Source: an uncultured Alphaproteobacteria bacterium (GTDB taxonomy: Bacteria; Pseudomonadota; Alphaproteobacteria; Rhodobacterales; Rhodobacteraceae). From it: 64,000 bases of DNA. The position numbers and the translations under genes were made by a program. Each line of letters opens with the position of its first letter. Position 1 is the stretch's first letter. The notes under the pieces were generated by a model. The model saw only the letters and a list, made by a program, of their open reading frames with translations. It had not been told where the DNA came from and did no database searches. Of the stretch, positions 44,559-53,349 are shown piece after piece. The DNA lies in assembly GCA_902574225.1 (NCBI GenBank), contig CACGMO010000003.1, positions 1 to 64,000 on the forward strand. Reading direction: 5' to 3'.

Positions 44559-45506
44559 TTATTTATTTGGATGATTGTTTTTTATGGCACTCAAAATCGC
44601 AGCTATTGCGTTATCACGATCTTTAGCCATTTCAAGAAAATGCTTACCTTTTGACATATCTTTACACCCATTAACCATCTTATTACGTAATTCTTGTGTT
44701 AATTCAGGTGCTTTAAGTCTAGTCCATGGTAATTGTAATGCAGGGCCGAATTGGTCTAGATTTGTAGCCATACCTCCTTCACCACAGGCTACGTGAAATG
44801 CCATGCATTGACCTTGGTAAGCCATCCTAGGTGCTGGCCCATTAATTAGTGCTAAATCAATTTGCTCGGGTGTTGCTTCATCATTTGCGACCATGTGTAA
44901 TGCCTCTCGCCATAATGCTTCCTGTAAACGAGTTGCAATAAATCCTGGAATTTCTTTTTTAAGCACAATTGGGACTTTACCGACCGCTTTATAGAAGCTG
45001 ACCGCCTGATCAACACATAGTTTATTCGTGTATTCACTAGCAACAACCTCTACCAGTGGAAGTAAGTAGGGAGGGTTAAAAGGATGTCCTACTATTGCTC
45101 TATCTTTTGTATTGCAGTTCTTTACGATGTCTGAAATTAATAGTCCAGAAGTTGATGAAGCTATAATAACGCTTGGGTTTAAAAATAAATCAATTTGGGA
45201 ATAAAAATCTTGCTTTACATTTAATATCTCTGGAATGCTTTCCTGCACGAAGTCGACCTCGCTTAAGCTCTCTTTTAAGTTGGTAAAGATTTGCATTTTT
45301 TCTAACGATGCTGTTTTATCAATGCCTAATTTTTCTAATGTTTCCCAAGCCGTTTTGATTAATGACTTATAATCATCTATTTCATTCTCTGAGTGGAGAT
45401 AACATTTTACAATTAGGCCTTTGGCTAGAAAGTGAGCGGCCCAACCAGCTCCTATTGGTCCACCTCCAATACTGGCTACTGTTGAGATCTTATTTAAACT
45501 TTCCAA
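44559..45506 (-). CDS. L-carnitine dehydrogenase (3-hydroxyacyl-CoA dehydrogenase fold)
   Basis: NAD enzyme of 315 residues oxidising the 3-hydroxyl of L-carnitine to 3-dehydrocarnitine. The Rossmann motif is [43 protein letters not shown] and [11 protein letters not shown] match carnitine dehydrogenases closely. I place the start at TTG (45506) because AAAGGA lies 7 bases before it and it lies just after the CaiD stop; an ATG at 45569 is inside the CaiD gene. Many rhizobial and xanthomonad versions carry a fused C-terminal thioesterase; this one does not, so a betainyl-CoA thioesterase must come from elsewhere. Confidence 0.89.
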   Translation of the reverse strand: MESLNKISTVASIGGGPIGAGWAAHFLAKGLIVKCYLHSENEIDDYKSLIKTAWETLEKLGIDKTASLEKMQIFTNLKESLSEVDFVQESIPEILNVKQDFYSQIDLFLNPSVIIASSTSGLLISDIVKNCNTKDRAIVGHPFNPPYLLPLVEVVASEYTNKLCVDQAVSFYKAVGKVPIVLKKEIPGFIATRLQEALWREALHMVANDEATPEQIDLALINGPAPRMAYQGQCMAFHVACGEGGMATNLDQFGPALQLPWTRLKAPELTQELRNKMVNGCKDMSKGKHFLEMAKDRDNAIAAILSAIKNNHPNK

Positions 45507-45507
45507 G

Positions 45508-46311
45508 CTATTTTCCTTTGAAATTTGGATCTCTTTTTTCAACAAACGCCGCCACACCTTCAGCTGCATCGTCAGATTTAAGCATATTCGAATATGTCGA
45601 CAAATTGCCTGACCGCATTTCTGAAAAAGCCTCTTTTAAAGCTTTACATTCTATCGCTCTTAAAACTTCCTTTACGCTTTGCATTGCTAGTGGAGCTGTC
45701 TGCGACATTTTTTCTGCCCACTCTCTTGCAGAATCTAAAAGTAAGGATTTATCAACCACTTTATTTACCAATCCAAAGCTTTTTGCTTCCTGAGCTGACA
45801 TTCTACGACCAAGAAAAAACATTTCCATTGCAATATTGTATGGAATTCTTCTAGGTAACCTTTGAAGTGCACCTGCATCAGGAACAATACCTAGCGGCAT
45901 CTCAGGCAGACCAAATTCAACGTGTTCTGCTGCTATAATCAAATCACAGGACATTGCAAGCTCAAAACCGCCACCAATTGCGTGACCATTTAGAGCGCAA
46001 ATCACTGGCTTGTTCAAATTCCAATTTTCTGTTAATCCGGCAAAACCACCATCACCGTAGTCCGCCTTTTCCCACCAATTGTCTAGCGCCATCTCTCCAG
46101 AATTAACGGCTTTCAGGTCCCATCCAGCTGAAAATATCTTATCTCCTTCACCAGTAATTATTCCAACTCTAAGGTCTGGATTATCTCGTAATTCCGCAAA
46201 AGCTTTTCCAAGATCTTGACTAAGTTTGAGGTCTATAGCATTTACTTTTGGCTTATTGATTTTGATTTCTAGTACTTTTTCTTTTACTTCTACCTCTAGA
46301 TGACTTGTCAT
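45508..46311 (-). CDS. caiD: Crotonobetainyl-CoA hydratase/carnitinyl-CoA dehydratase (CaiD-like)
   Basis: Crotonase-fold enzyme of 267 residues. The oxyanion-hole segments are FSAGWDLKA and GHAIGGGFELA; KPVICALNGHAIGG and the ending EKRDPNFKGK match E. coli CaiD closely. It would hydrate crotonobetainyl-CoA to L-carnitinyl-CoA (or another enoyl-CoA). It lies 9 bases after the luciferase-like monooxygenase gene and 1 base before the carnitine dehydrogenase start, in one operon. Confidence 0.88.
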   Translation of the reverse strand: MTSHLEVEVKEKVLEIKINKPKVNAIDLKLSQDLGKAFAELRDNPDLRVGIITGEGDKIFSAGWDLKAVNSGEMALDNWWEKADYGDGGFAGLTENWNLNKPVICALNGHAIGGGFELAMSCDLIIAAEHVEFGLPEMPLGIVPDAGALQRLPRRIPYNIAMEMFFLGRRMSAQEAKSFGLVNKVVDKSLLLDSAREWAEKMSQTAPLAMQSVKEVLRAIECKALKEAFSEMRSGNLSTYSNMLKSDDAAEGVAAFVEKRDPNFKGK

Positions 46312-46320
46312 TTTTTATTC

Positions 46321-47358
46321 CTATTGAAAAGCAGGAAGAACTTCTTCACAGAACAACTCTAGTGATCTCTTCTGTGAACCATGATCCAACCCCATCGATG
46401 CGTAATAGATAAAATTATCCACCCCGAGATCTTCATAACGCTTTAATTTTTTAATAACCTCGTCTGGTGTTCCAAACAGTAGATTTTCTTCAAGCATAGT
46501 TGGATTATATTCCTCTCTGTTTTCTAGTTCTTTCAAAGCAATTTCCTTGGGAAAGCCGTCTTTAACGTCACCTAAATTTTTAAACAAATTTTCAAATTGG
46601 CCTAATATACGTTGAATAGCTCTGATATAGACACTCGATTCTTCTTTGTTTTTATAGACAGCAGCGTGCCTCATCATCGCAAAAATAGGTTTAAAGCCAT
46701 CAGAGGCACTTTCTAAAGCATCATCAAGACGTTGTTTATAGAGCTCTGCCTCTGAAAATGGTCTAGTTAGAGGCCAAGACATTATATTGCAATGATTTTT
46801 CACTGCATAGTCATAGGTAATAGGTGCTCTAGCAGCTACCCATACAGGGGGTCCACCTATTTGCACAGGTTTTGGAACAGACGTGGATAATGGAAAAGAC
46901 CAAAATTCACCATTATGCTCATAATCTCCTTCCCATAGCTTTTTGATGACTGGAAGACTCTCCTGCATATATTTCCATGCATCAGATTGCTTGAGTCCTG
47001 GGTGCATTCGATCAAATTCTCGTTGATATGCCCCTGAACCTATACCAAATTCAAGGCGACCCTCAGTAATTAGGTCTGTGAACGCAGCCTCTCCCGCAAG
47101 TTTGATTGGGTGCCAATAGGGGGCTGCTGCTACAGCAGTGCCAAGCCTTACATCGTTTGTATTTTCTGCCCACCATGTGATTATTTGAAAAGGGTTTGGA
47201 GCAATTGTCATTTCCAAGGCATGGTGTTCAGCAGCCCATACAATATTAAAACCACTTTGATCTGCCATTTGCACCATCTCTAGTGTATGATTTTTCACAT
47301 CCTTCATTGACAAAGAGTTGTCTGCTCTTTCTAGATTTATTGCTAAATCAAATTTCAT
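46321..47358 (-). CDS. LLM class flavin-dependent monooxygenase
   Basis: Bacterial luciferase-like TIM-barrel enzyme of 345 residues that uses reduced FMN and oxygen. The fold is indicated by WAAEHHAL, VRLGTAVAAAPYWHPIKLAGEAAFTD-like segment (in two parts: RLGTAVAAAPYWHPIK and LITEGRLEFGIGSGAYQREF). Family members cleave alkanal, sulfonate, uracil (RutA) or N-methylpyridinium rings (TgnA). No flavin reductase gene is in the operon. It lies between an aldehyde dehydrogenase and CaiD and faces a divergent operon with RidA and a hydrolase, as in ring-opening pathways. Substrate not known. Confidence 0.88.
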   Translation of the reverse strand: MKFDLAINLERADNSLSMKDVKNHTLEMVQMADQSGFNIVWAAEHHALEMTIAPNPFQIITWWAENTNDVRLGTAVAAAPYWHPIKLAGEAAFTDLITEGRLEFGIGSGAYQREFDRMHPGLKQSDAWKYMQESLPVIKKLWEGDYEHNGEFWSFPLSTSVPKPVQIGGPPVWVAARAPITYDYAVKNHCNIMSWPLTRPFSEAELYKQRLDDALESASDGFKPIFAMMRHAAVYKNKEESSVYIRAIQRILGQFENLFKNLGDVKDGFPKEIALKELENREEYNPTMLEENLLFGTPDEVIKKLKRYEDLGVDNFIYYASMGLDHGSQKRSLELFCEEVLPAFQ

Positions 47359-47389
47359 CTACTTAATTCCCCTAAAAATGCTTTATACT

Positions 47390-48871
47390 TTATTTCATAA
47401 CAAATGGATTAGCTGCCGGTTCATCTGACATATTCATCCAAACCGTTTTTGGCCGAGTATAGTCATATATCGCTTGAAAACCACTTTCTCGACCATAACC
47501 TGAGTTTTTAAATCCTCCAAATTCTGCAATTGGAGACACAACCCTGTATGTGTTAACCCATACTATTCCTGCATGAACTGCCTTACTAACTCTCAGGCAC
47601 CTAGAATTACTTTTGGAAAAAATGCCCGCTGCTAATCCGTGTTTTGTATCATTAGCAAGAGATATGACCTCTTCTTCTGTTCTAAATTTTATTACGGATA
47701 GTACGGGTCCGAACAATTCAGTATCTACTATTTTTAGCTTCTGACTAGGGCAGTCTACAATTGTAGGCTCAAAAAACAATTCACCAAGACCTTCAGGTGA
47801 CTTGCCACCACACAACAAAGTTGCACCTTCTTCTACAGCAAACGCAAGTTCAGTTTTAATATTTTCAAGCTGGCCTTTTGTACATAAAGGGCCCATTTGG
47901 GTTTCGTCCAATAGTGGGTCTCCAATTTTTATGTTTTTTGCTTGCTTAACGATTAAGCTCAAAAATTTATCTGCTATATTTTCTTGAAGGTATAATCTTG
48001 ACCCAGCAACACAGCTTTGACCTGTTGCACCAAAAATTCCAGCAATAGAACAATTAACCGCATTCTCTATATCCGCATCATCAAATACAATAAAAGGTGA
48101 CTTGCCTCCCAGCTCTAAAGACACTTCTGCAAAATTTTCGGCAGAATTTCTAATAACATGTCGCGCAGAAGTTGGGCCTCCTGTGAACGATATCCTGGCA
48201 ACTTTGGGATGGCTTGTTAACTCTTTTCCACAAGGATCCCCATGACCAGTTATAATATTTACGACCCCAGGAGGTATGCCCGCTTCTTCAACGCATTTAC
48301 CAAAAGCAAGCATAGCTGCAGACGCGTGTTCAGACGCCTTCAAAACGATAGTGTTTCCCGCAGCCAATGCTGGGCCAATCTTTACGGCAACAAGAAACAA
48401 TTGTGAATTCCATGGAACAATTGCTGCTACAACGCCTAATGGCTCTCTGTTTGTAAATACAAATAAATCTGGCTTATCAATTGGTAATGTTTGGCCAGAG
48501 ACTTTATCAGCGCACCCAGCGAAGAAATTAAAAAATTGCGAAATATATTTTGCTTGCCATTTAGTTTCCTTTAACATTTTCCCGGTATCTATGGTTTCAA
48601 TTTTACCTAATTCCTCAGATTTGCTAGCTAGTATATCGGCTAATTTTCTTAGATGCTCTCCTCTTTCTGTTGGAGTCATTTTTGACCATGGTCCATCAGT
48701 AAACGCTTTATGAGCCGCCTCTACTGCGGTGTTAACATCTGTTCTTGATGCTTCCGGTATAGTACACCAGCTTTCTCCCGTTGTGGGGTTTGAGCTTTCG
48801 AACGTCCTATTATCAGAAGATAAAACCCATTCTCCATCAATTAACATTTTAAAATTTTCTAATCTGCCCAT
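47390..48871 (-). CDS. Aldehyde dehydrogenase (betaine-aldehyde/4-trimethylaminobutyraldehyde-like)
   Basis: NAD(P)-dependent ALDH of 493 residues with catalytic cysteine in GQSCVAGSR and the general-base glutamate in SLELGGKSPF. It heads the minus-strand operon, so it acts in the same pathway. It could oxidise 4-trimethylaminobutyraldehyde to gamma-butyrobetaine, or a semialdehyde formed by the monooxygenase. The ATG at 48871 is used, 8 bases after GGTGG; a GTG at 48883 is the alternative. Confidence 0.9.
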   Translation of the reverse strand: MGRLENFKMLIDGEWVLSSDNRTFESSNPTTGESWCTIPEASRTDVNTAVEAAHKAFTDGPWSKMTPTERGEHLRKLADILASKSEELGKIETIDTGKMLKETKWQAKYISQFFNFFAGCADKVSGQTLPIDKPDLFVFTNREPLGVVAAIVPWNSQLFLVAVKIGPALAAGNTIVLKASEHASAAMLAFGKCVEEAGIPPGVVNIITGHGDPCGKELTSHPKVARISFTGGPTSARHVIRNSAENFAEVSLELGGKSPFIVFDDADIENAVNCSIAGIFGATGQSCVAGSRLYLQENIADKFLSLIVKQAKNIKIGDPLLDETQMGPLCTKGQLENIKTELAFAVEEGATLLCGGKSPEGLGELFFEPTIVDCPSQKLKIVDTELFGPVLSVIKFRTEEEVISLANDTKHGLAAGIFSKSNSRCLRVSKAVHAGIVWVNTYRVVSPIAEFGGFKNSGYGRESGFQAIYDYTRPKTVWMNMSDEPAANPFVMK

Positions 48872-48931
48872 TTTTGCTTCCACCTTCTCTTCACACGTCG
48901 TTAAGTTTACAAGAGAAAAATGATCAAAAAC

Positions 48932-48967
48932 AATAACTATTTATTGTATGATAAATAAAAAGTTATT
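48932..48967. promoter_or_regulatory. Imperfect inverted repeat in the shared divergent control region
   Basis: AATAACT and AGTTATT outer arms and ATTTAT/ATAAAT inner arms with a 6-base centre (4 unpaired A residues on one side). It lies midway in the 148-bp region between the two divergent catabolic operons, a natural place for an operator or overlapping promoters. The region is extremely AT-rich, so symmetry by chance is possible. Confidence 0.35.
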
Positions 48968-49019
48968 TTCATAACCGTTATTTTGACAAATAATCTAATA
49001 ATCATTATAGGTGAATGAA

Positions 49020-49406
49020 ATGTCTAAAAAAATTATTGGCGATCCATTATTTATAAATGGACGAAAGTTGTCATTATCTAAGGCTGTTAGAGCTGGTGAC
49101 TTTGTGTATTTAACTGGTCAAGTTCCTATGAAAGATGGTGTGGTCATAACTCAAGGCACCATACAAGAGCAAACAAGAATAGTGCTCGATGAAATTAGAA
49201 ATACATTGATAGAGGCTGGATGTGAATTGCAGGATGTTGTTAAAGCTATGGTTTGGCTGAAAAATAGGGAAGACTTCCCAGGGTTTAATGCAATTTACGG
49301 GGAGTATTTTGACCATGAGCCTCCAGCTAGATCCGCCGTGGTCAGCGATCTTTTGGTTGATGTTTTAGTTGAAGTAGAAGTAGTAGCTTATAAACCTGAG
49401 TTGTGA
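49020..49406 (+). CDS. RidA/YjgF/Rut-type enamine deaminase
   Basis: Trimeric small enzyme of 128 residues. The Arg that binds the substrate carboxylate is present (PPARSAVV), and GDFVYLTGQVP, WLKNREDFPGFNAIYGEYF are typical. RidA proteins hydrolyse enamine/imine intermediates; operonic members (RutC and kin) act on products of ring opening. The ATG at 49020 is chosen, preceded by AGGTGA at 6 bases; a GTG at 49011 would overlap that site. The next gene starts one base after its stop. Confidence 0.91.
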   Translation: MSKKIIGDPLFINGRKLSLSKAVRAGDFVYLTGQVPMKDGVVITQGTIQEQTRIVLDEIRNTLIEAGCELQDVVKAMVWLKNREDFPGFNAIYGEYFDHEPPARSAVVSDLLVDVLVEVEVVAYKPEL

Positions 49407-49407
49407 T

Positions 49408-50201
49408 ATGAAGAGACAATATTTTAACGGCAACTGCTTTAAATATTTTTTTAAGAATCCCAAGTTTAAAACTATTGTTTTTATACATGGTTTAGGACTC
49501 AACCAAGATGTCTGGTCATGGCAGGTTTCATTGTTTAAAAACTATAATGTACTTATATACGATCTTCTTGGTCATGGTGATAGTAAAGATCCTGAAGGTG
49601 AAATTTCTTTAAGTATGTTTGCAGATCAACTTCTACAAATAATCAATCACATTAAATTAGAAAAATTTATACTAGTTGGGTTTTCTCTGGGATCAATGAT
49701 TTCTCGAAAATTTGCATCTTTACACCCAAGCATAGTAGAGGCATTAGTTCTTTTAAATTCACCCAATAGGCTTTTGGATCAGGAAAGGGATGAAATTTTA
49801 GAAAGAGCAAAGTTGTTGAAAGATGAGGGTCCAGAGTCTACGACCGATGCGGCGATAAATAGATGGTTTAGTATTACTTTTCAAAAAAGTAATCCTCATA
49901 TCGTTCAGCTTGTGCGTAACTGGGTAAATAATAATAAAAAGAAATCTATGCAAAAGTTTACCCCATACTTTATTTTGGATCTATTGACCTCAAATCGTTA
50001 CATGAAAGCAAGCCGACACTTATAATAACCTGTGATCAAGATTTTGCTAATGGTCCTGACGCTGCAGAAGAAATTGCAAATAATTTTAAGAATAGCAATG
50101 TCCGTATTTTACAAAGCTTAAGGCATATGGCATTGGTCGAAGACTATAAAAAGGTTTTTGTAGAAATTGATAAATTTTTTGTATCATTGAATTTACATTA
50201 A
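49408..50201 (+). pseudogene. Alpha/beta hydrolase (RutD/PcaD-like) split by a frameshift
   Basis: The open frame 49408-50025 gives 205 residues with HGLGLNQDVW and the nucleophile GFSLGS, but stops before the acid and histidine. In another frame, without a gap, the sequence reads SLHESKPTLIITCDQDF, then LRHMALVED, ending at 50201: exactly the missing C-terminal strand with catalytic Asp and His. So one base is gained or two lost between about 49930 and 49990, where T and A runs occur. The joined protein would be about 264 residues, normal for the family. A real mutation, an assembly error, or a programmed shift are all possible. It lies between RidA and AA_synth genes. Confidence 0.82.
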
Positions 50202-50282
50202 CATTTTTTTGATACTTAATTTCAATGTAGCTTTAATGATCGTAACGTGCTTTATTTATTTGCAAAAGGATAGGAGCTCTAG

Positions 50283-50885
50283 ATGCTTAAAGAACTGAGA
50301 AAGATTGTAACTTTTGATGAAGACATATACAGTGAAGGAGGAAAAGAATCCAATCCTATTCTTCGCATAATTGGTGTTGCTGCAGTATTATCTAATCCTT
50401 GGAGAGGTTTGGGGTTTGTAGAGGACTTGCAACCAGAAATTAAAAGAATTGCTCCTGTGATGGGTAAAGCTTTGACCGACCGGTTGATTTCAATGGTTGG
50501 TAGTGGAGAAAAAATTGAAGCATATGGGAAGGCAGCATTAGCTGGGACCAGTTGCGAAATAGAGCATGCTTCAGCCATTATTCATACTTTGCAATTTGGA
50601 AACTTTTATAGGGAAGCGGTGGGAGCGAAAAGTTACCTAGGTTTCACAAATACGAGGGGTCCAGCAAATACACAAATTCAAATACCATTAATGGATAAGC
50701 ACGACACTGGAAGGCGATCGCATTATTTAACCGTTCAGTTCTCTATATATGATGCGCCTGATGTCGATGAAATAGTCTGTGCTCTTGGAGCTGCTACAAG
50801 CGGTAGACCCCATCATAGAATAGGTGATCGATACTCAGATCTAAAGGCTCTCCGCAAATCTGTTGATAATCCAGCTGGTATATAA
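50283..50885 (+). CDS. AA_synth family protein (PF06684, formerly DUF1185)
   Basis: A 200-residue protein of a family whose structures show a chorismate-mutase-like fold, with no established reaction. Typical segments are RKIVTFDEDIYSEGGK, VLSNPWRGLGFVEDL, YGKAALAG and IEHASAIIHTL. Such genes recur with luciferase-like monooxygenases, RidA, and aldehyde dehydrogenases, which suggests an enzymatic role in catabolism of N-containing compounds. AGGAG precedes the ATG, and 18 bases separate it from the second aldehyde dehydrogenase gene. Confidence 0.88.
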   Translation: MLKELRKIVTFDEDIYSEGGKESNPILRIIGVAAVLSNPWRGLGFVEDLQPEIKRIAPVMGKALTDRLISMVGSGEKIEAYGKAALAGTSCEIEHASAIIHTLQFGNFYREAVGAKSYLGFTNTRGPANTQIQIPLMDKHDTGRRSHYLTVQFSIYDAPDVDEIVCALGAATSGRPHHRIGDRYSDLKALRKSVDNPAGI

Positions 50886-50903
50886 TCGAAGAGGAGAAAA
50901 CAA

Positions 50904-52319
50904 ATGGTACTAGATAAATTCTACATTGATGGCGAATGGGTCCCCCCTTTAAAAGATGAAAAGATTGATATTATTAATCCATCAGATGAATCAGTTATTG
51001 GGACACTAAATGTTGGCTCACAGCTTGATATTGATAATGCAGTAAAGGCTGCAAAAACTGCATTTTCAAGCTATGCGCAGACAAGTGTAGCTGAGCGTTT
51101 AGACCTGTTGAGAGAAATAAGAAACCAGTTTAAAAATCGCTTTGAGGATTTTGTGGAAGCTATTACTAAAGAAATGGGGTCACCTGTAAAGCTCTCTCGT
51201 GGTGCACAAGCAGCTGTAGGGTTAGGTCATTTAAAGACGGCTATAAGGGTACTGGAAGAACATAAATTTGAATACCCGTTTAGTGGATACACTGTAAGGC
51301 ACGAGCCAATTGGAGTGTGTGGGCTTATCACACCGTGGAATTGGCCAATAAACCAAACTATATCGAAGCTTGGACCGTGTCTTGCCTCAGGGTGCACAGC
51401 AATCTTGAAACCAAGTGAATTATCACCACTATCAGCTAATATAATTGCTGAGATAATGGATGCCGCAAAGGTTCCTAAAGGAGTTTTTAATATGGTGCAT
51501 GGCTTGGGTCCGGTTGTAGGAGAGGCTTTATCTAACCATAAGGATGTAGATATGATGTCTTTTACTGGTTCAACTAGGGGAGGAGTCGCTGTTGCTCAGG
51601 CAGCAGCAAAATCGGTTAAGAGAGTAAGTCAGGAACTTGGAGGAAAATCACCTAATATAATTTTCGATGACGAAAAGTTTGAGCAATCGGTCACTGTCGG
51701 CGTGCAAAAAATTATGGAGAATACTGGACAGTCTTGTAATGCCCCAACCCGAATGATAGTACCGAAAAATCGACAAAATGAAGCTTTGGAAATTGCAAAA
51801 AATGTTGCAGAAAAATTGATAACTGGTGACCCTACGAAAGAAGACACAGACATTGGTCCGCTAGTAAGTCAAGCTCAATTCGATAAGGTGCAAAGGTTAA
51901 TTGAATCAGGGATTAAGGCTGGTGCTCAATTAGTAACTGGTGGATTAGGTAAGCCTATAGGGCTTAATGCCGGTTATTTTGTTAAGCCAACTATTTTTGG
52001 AGATGTGAATAACTCCATGGAAATTGCACAAGAAGAAATATTCGGCCCCGTCTTATCTGTAATCCCGTATGAAGACATTGATAATGCGGTTCAGATTGCG
52101 AATGATACAAGCTATGGCCTTTCCGCTTATGTATGTGGTAGTGATTCAGAAAAATTAAGGAGTGTCGCAAGGCAAATAAGGGCAGGTCAAATCCATGTTA
52201 ATTATGGTAGCGGGGGAACTAATGCACCATTTGGTGGCTTTAAGCAATCGGGTAATGGGCGAGAGAAGGCTGAGTGGGGTTTGGAAGAATTCTTAGAGAC
52301 TAAAGCAATAATGGAGTAA
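50904..52319 (+). CDS. Aldehyde dehydrogenase (second copy, GabD/SSADH-like)
   Basis: NAD(P)-dependent ALDH of 471 residues with catalytic cysteine in GQSCNAPTRM and glutamate in QELGGKSPN. It is clearly distinct from the ALDH at 47390 and is of the type that oxidises succinate semialdehyde or other short semialdehydes. In trigonelline catabolism two ALDHs act after ring opening; the presence of two ALDHs here on both sides of the control region fits that scheme. GAGGAG precedes the ATG. Substrate unknown. Confidence 0.9.
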   Translation: MVLDKFYIDGEWVPPLKDEKIDIINPSDESVIGTLNVGSQLDIDNAVKAAKTAFSSYAQTSVAERLDLLREIRNQFKNRFEDFVEAITKEMGSPVKLSRGAQAAVGLGHLKTAIRVLEEHKFEYPFSGYTVRHEPIGVCGLITPWNWPINQTISKLGPCLASGCTAILKPSELSPLSANIIAEIMDAAKVPKGVFNMVHGLGPVVGEALSNHKDVDMMSFTGSTRGGVAVAQAAAKSVKRVSQELGGKSPNIIFDDEKFEQSVTVGVQKIMENTGQSCNAPTRMIVPKNRQNEALEIAKNVAEKLITGDPTKEDTDIGPLVSQAQFDKVQRLIESGIKAGAQLVTGGLGKPIGLNAGYFVKPTIFGDVNNSMEIAQEEIFGPVLSVIPYEDIDNAVQIANDTSYGLSAYVCGSDSEKLRSVARQIRAGQIHVNYGSGGTNAPFGGFKQSGNGREKAEWGLEEFLETKAIME

Positions 52320-52343
52320 CGTATATCAGCGGGGGGATTTGAT

Positions 52344-53348
52344 TTGTCTATTGATGCGGAAACAAGCAAAAATTTTACGGTAGATTGTTTGCAGTATGCG
52401 AATTGGTCTGAGGAAATCTTTCAGCAGATGAGACAAGGTGGGGTTGACTGTGTTCACGTAACCATCGCCTACCATGAAAATTTTCGGGAAACTGTTTTAA
52501 ACCTTGAGAAATGGAACGAATATTTCAATAGTTATTCGGAGTATATTGTGCAAGCAGGTAGCTATAATGAAATATTATCTGCTAAGAAAAATAATAAAAC
52601 AGCGATTATTTTCGGTTTTCAAAACCCCTCTCCAATAGAAGACGATATTTATTTGTTAGAAGTTTGGCAAAAGCTTGGTGTTCGATTTATGCAGCTCTCT
52701 TATAATAATCAATCGCCTCTTGCTACTGGTTGTTATGAAAAGAATGACCCTGGCTTAACAAGAATGGGGAAAGAAGTTATTAAAGAGATGAATAGGCTTG
52801 GGATTGTTGTTGACATGAGCCATTCTTCTGATCGGTCAACTTTAGAGGCAATTGATAATTCATCACGACCTATTGCAATTACCCATGCTAATCCTGCATT
52901 TTGGCATTCTGCTTTGAGAAATAAGTCAGATGAAGTTCTAGACCGAATGTTTAAAAACGGTGGTATGTTGGGATTTTCTCTCTATCCACATCATTTACAT
53001 AATGGGAGTAATTGTACTATCGAAGACTTTTGTAAAATGATTGCAAAAACGGCAGAAAAATTTGGATCAAAAAATATTGGGATAGGAAGTGATCTTTGTC
53101 AGAATCAACCTGATAGTATTGTTGAGTGGATGAGAAATGGAAGATGGACCAAAACAAAAGACTATGGAGAAGGAGATTCTTCTAACCCTGGCTTTCCTAT
53201 TCAGCCTAATTGGTTCAAGTCAAACAAGGATTTTATCAATATTAAGGATGGATTAAAGCATATTGGATTTGATAATGATGAAATTAATTCTATTATGGGA
53301 CTCAATTGGATGAAGTTTTTCGAAAGTTCTTTTAGCAAAGAGATCTAA
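52344..53348 (+). CDS. M19 (renal dipeptidase) family protein lacking N-terminal metal ligands
   Basis: TIM-barrel metallohydrolase-like protein of 334 residues. Renal dipeptidase uses H20, D22, E125, H198 and H219. Here the N-terminal HxD is replaced (TVDCLQYANW) and the glutamate position reads FGFQNP, while the downstream histidines (VDMSHSS, AITHANP) and the aspartate of GIGSDL remain. It may bind a single metal and act on a non-peptide substrate. A TTG start follows GGGGGA. The next gene begins two bases after its stop with TTG. The family call is firm; dipeptidase activity is doubtful. Confidence 0.82.
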   Translation: MSIDAETSKNFTVDCLQYANWSEEIFQQMRQGGVDCVHVTIAYHENFRETVLNLEKWNEYFNSYSEYIVQAGSYNEILSAKKNNKTAIIFGFQNPSPIEDDIYLLEVWQKLGVRFMQLSYNNQSPLATGCYEKNDPGLTRMGKEVIKEMNRLGIVVDMSHSSDRSTLEAIDNSSRPIAITHANPAFWHSALRNKSDEVLDRMFKNGGMLGFSLYPHHLHNGSNCTIEDFCKMIAKTAEKFGSKNIGIGSDLCQNQPDSIVEWMRNGRWTKTKDYGEGDSSNPGFPIQPNWFKSNKDFINIKDGLKHIGFDNDEINSIMGLNWMKFFESSFSKEI

Positions 53349-53349
53349 G

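Noticed and set aside
48276-48713. A 145-codon open frame antisense to the aldehyde dehydrogenase at 47390-48871.
   Set aside because: It lies wholly inside a well-conserved gene on the other strand, has no ribosome site and no recognisable domain; it is a shadow.
48983-49011. TTGACA with a TTATAG 16 bases downstream, upstream of ridA.
   Set aside because: A start point here would fall a few bases before the ATG and remove the ribosome site; more likely chance in AT-rich DNA.
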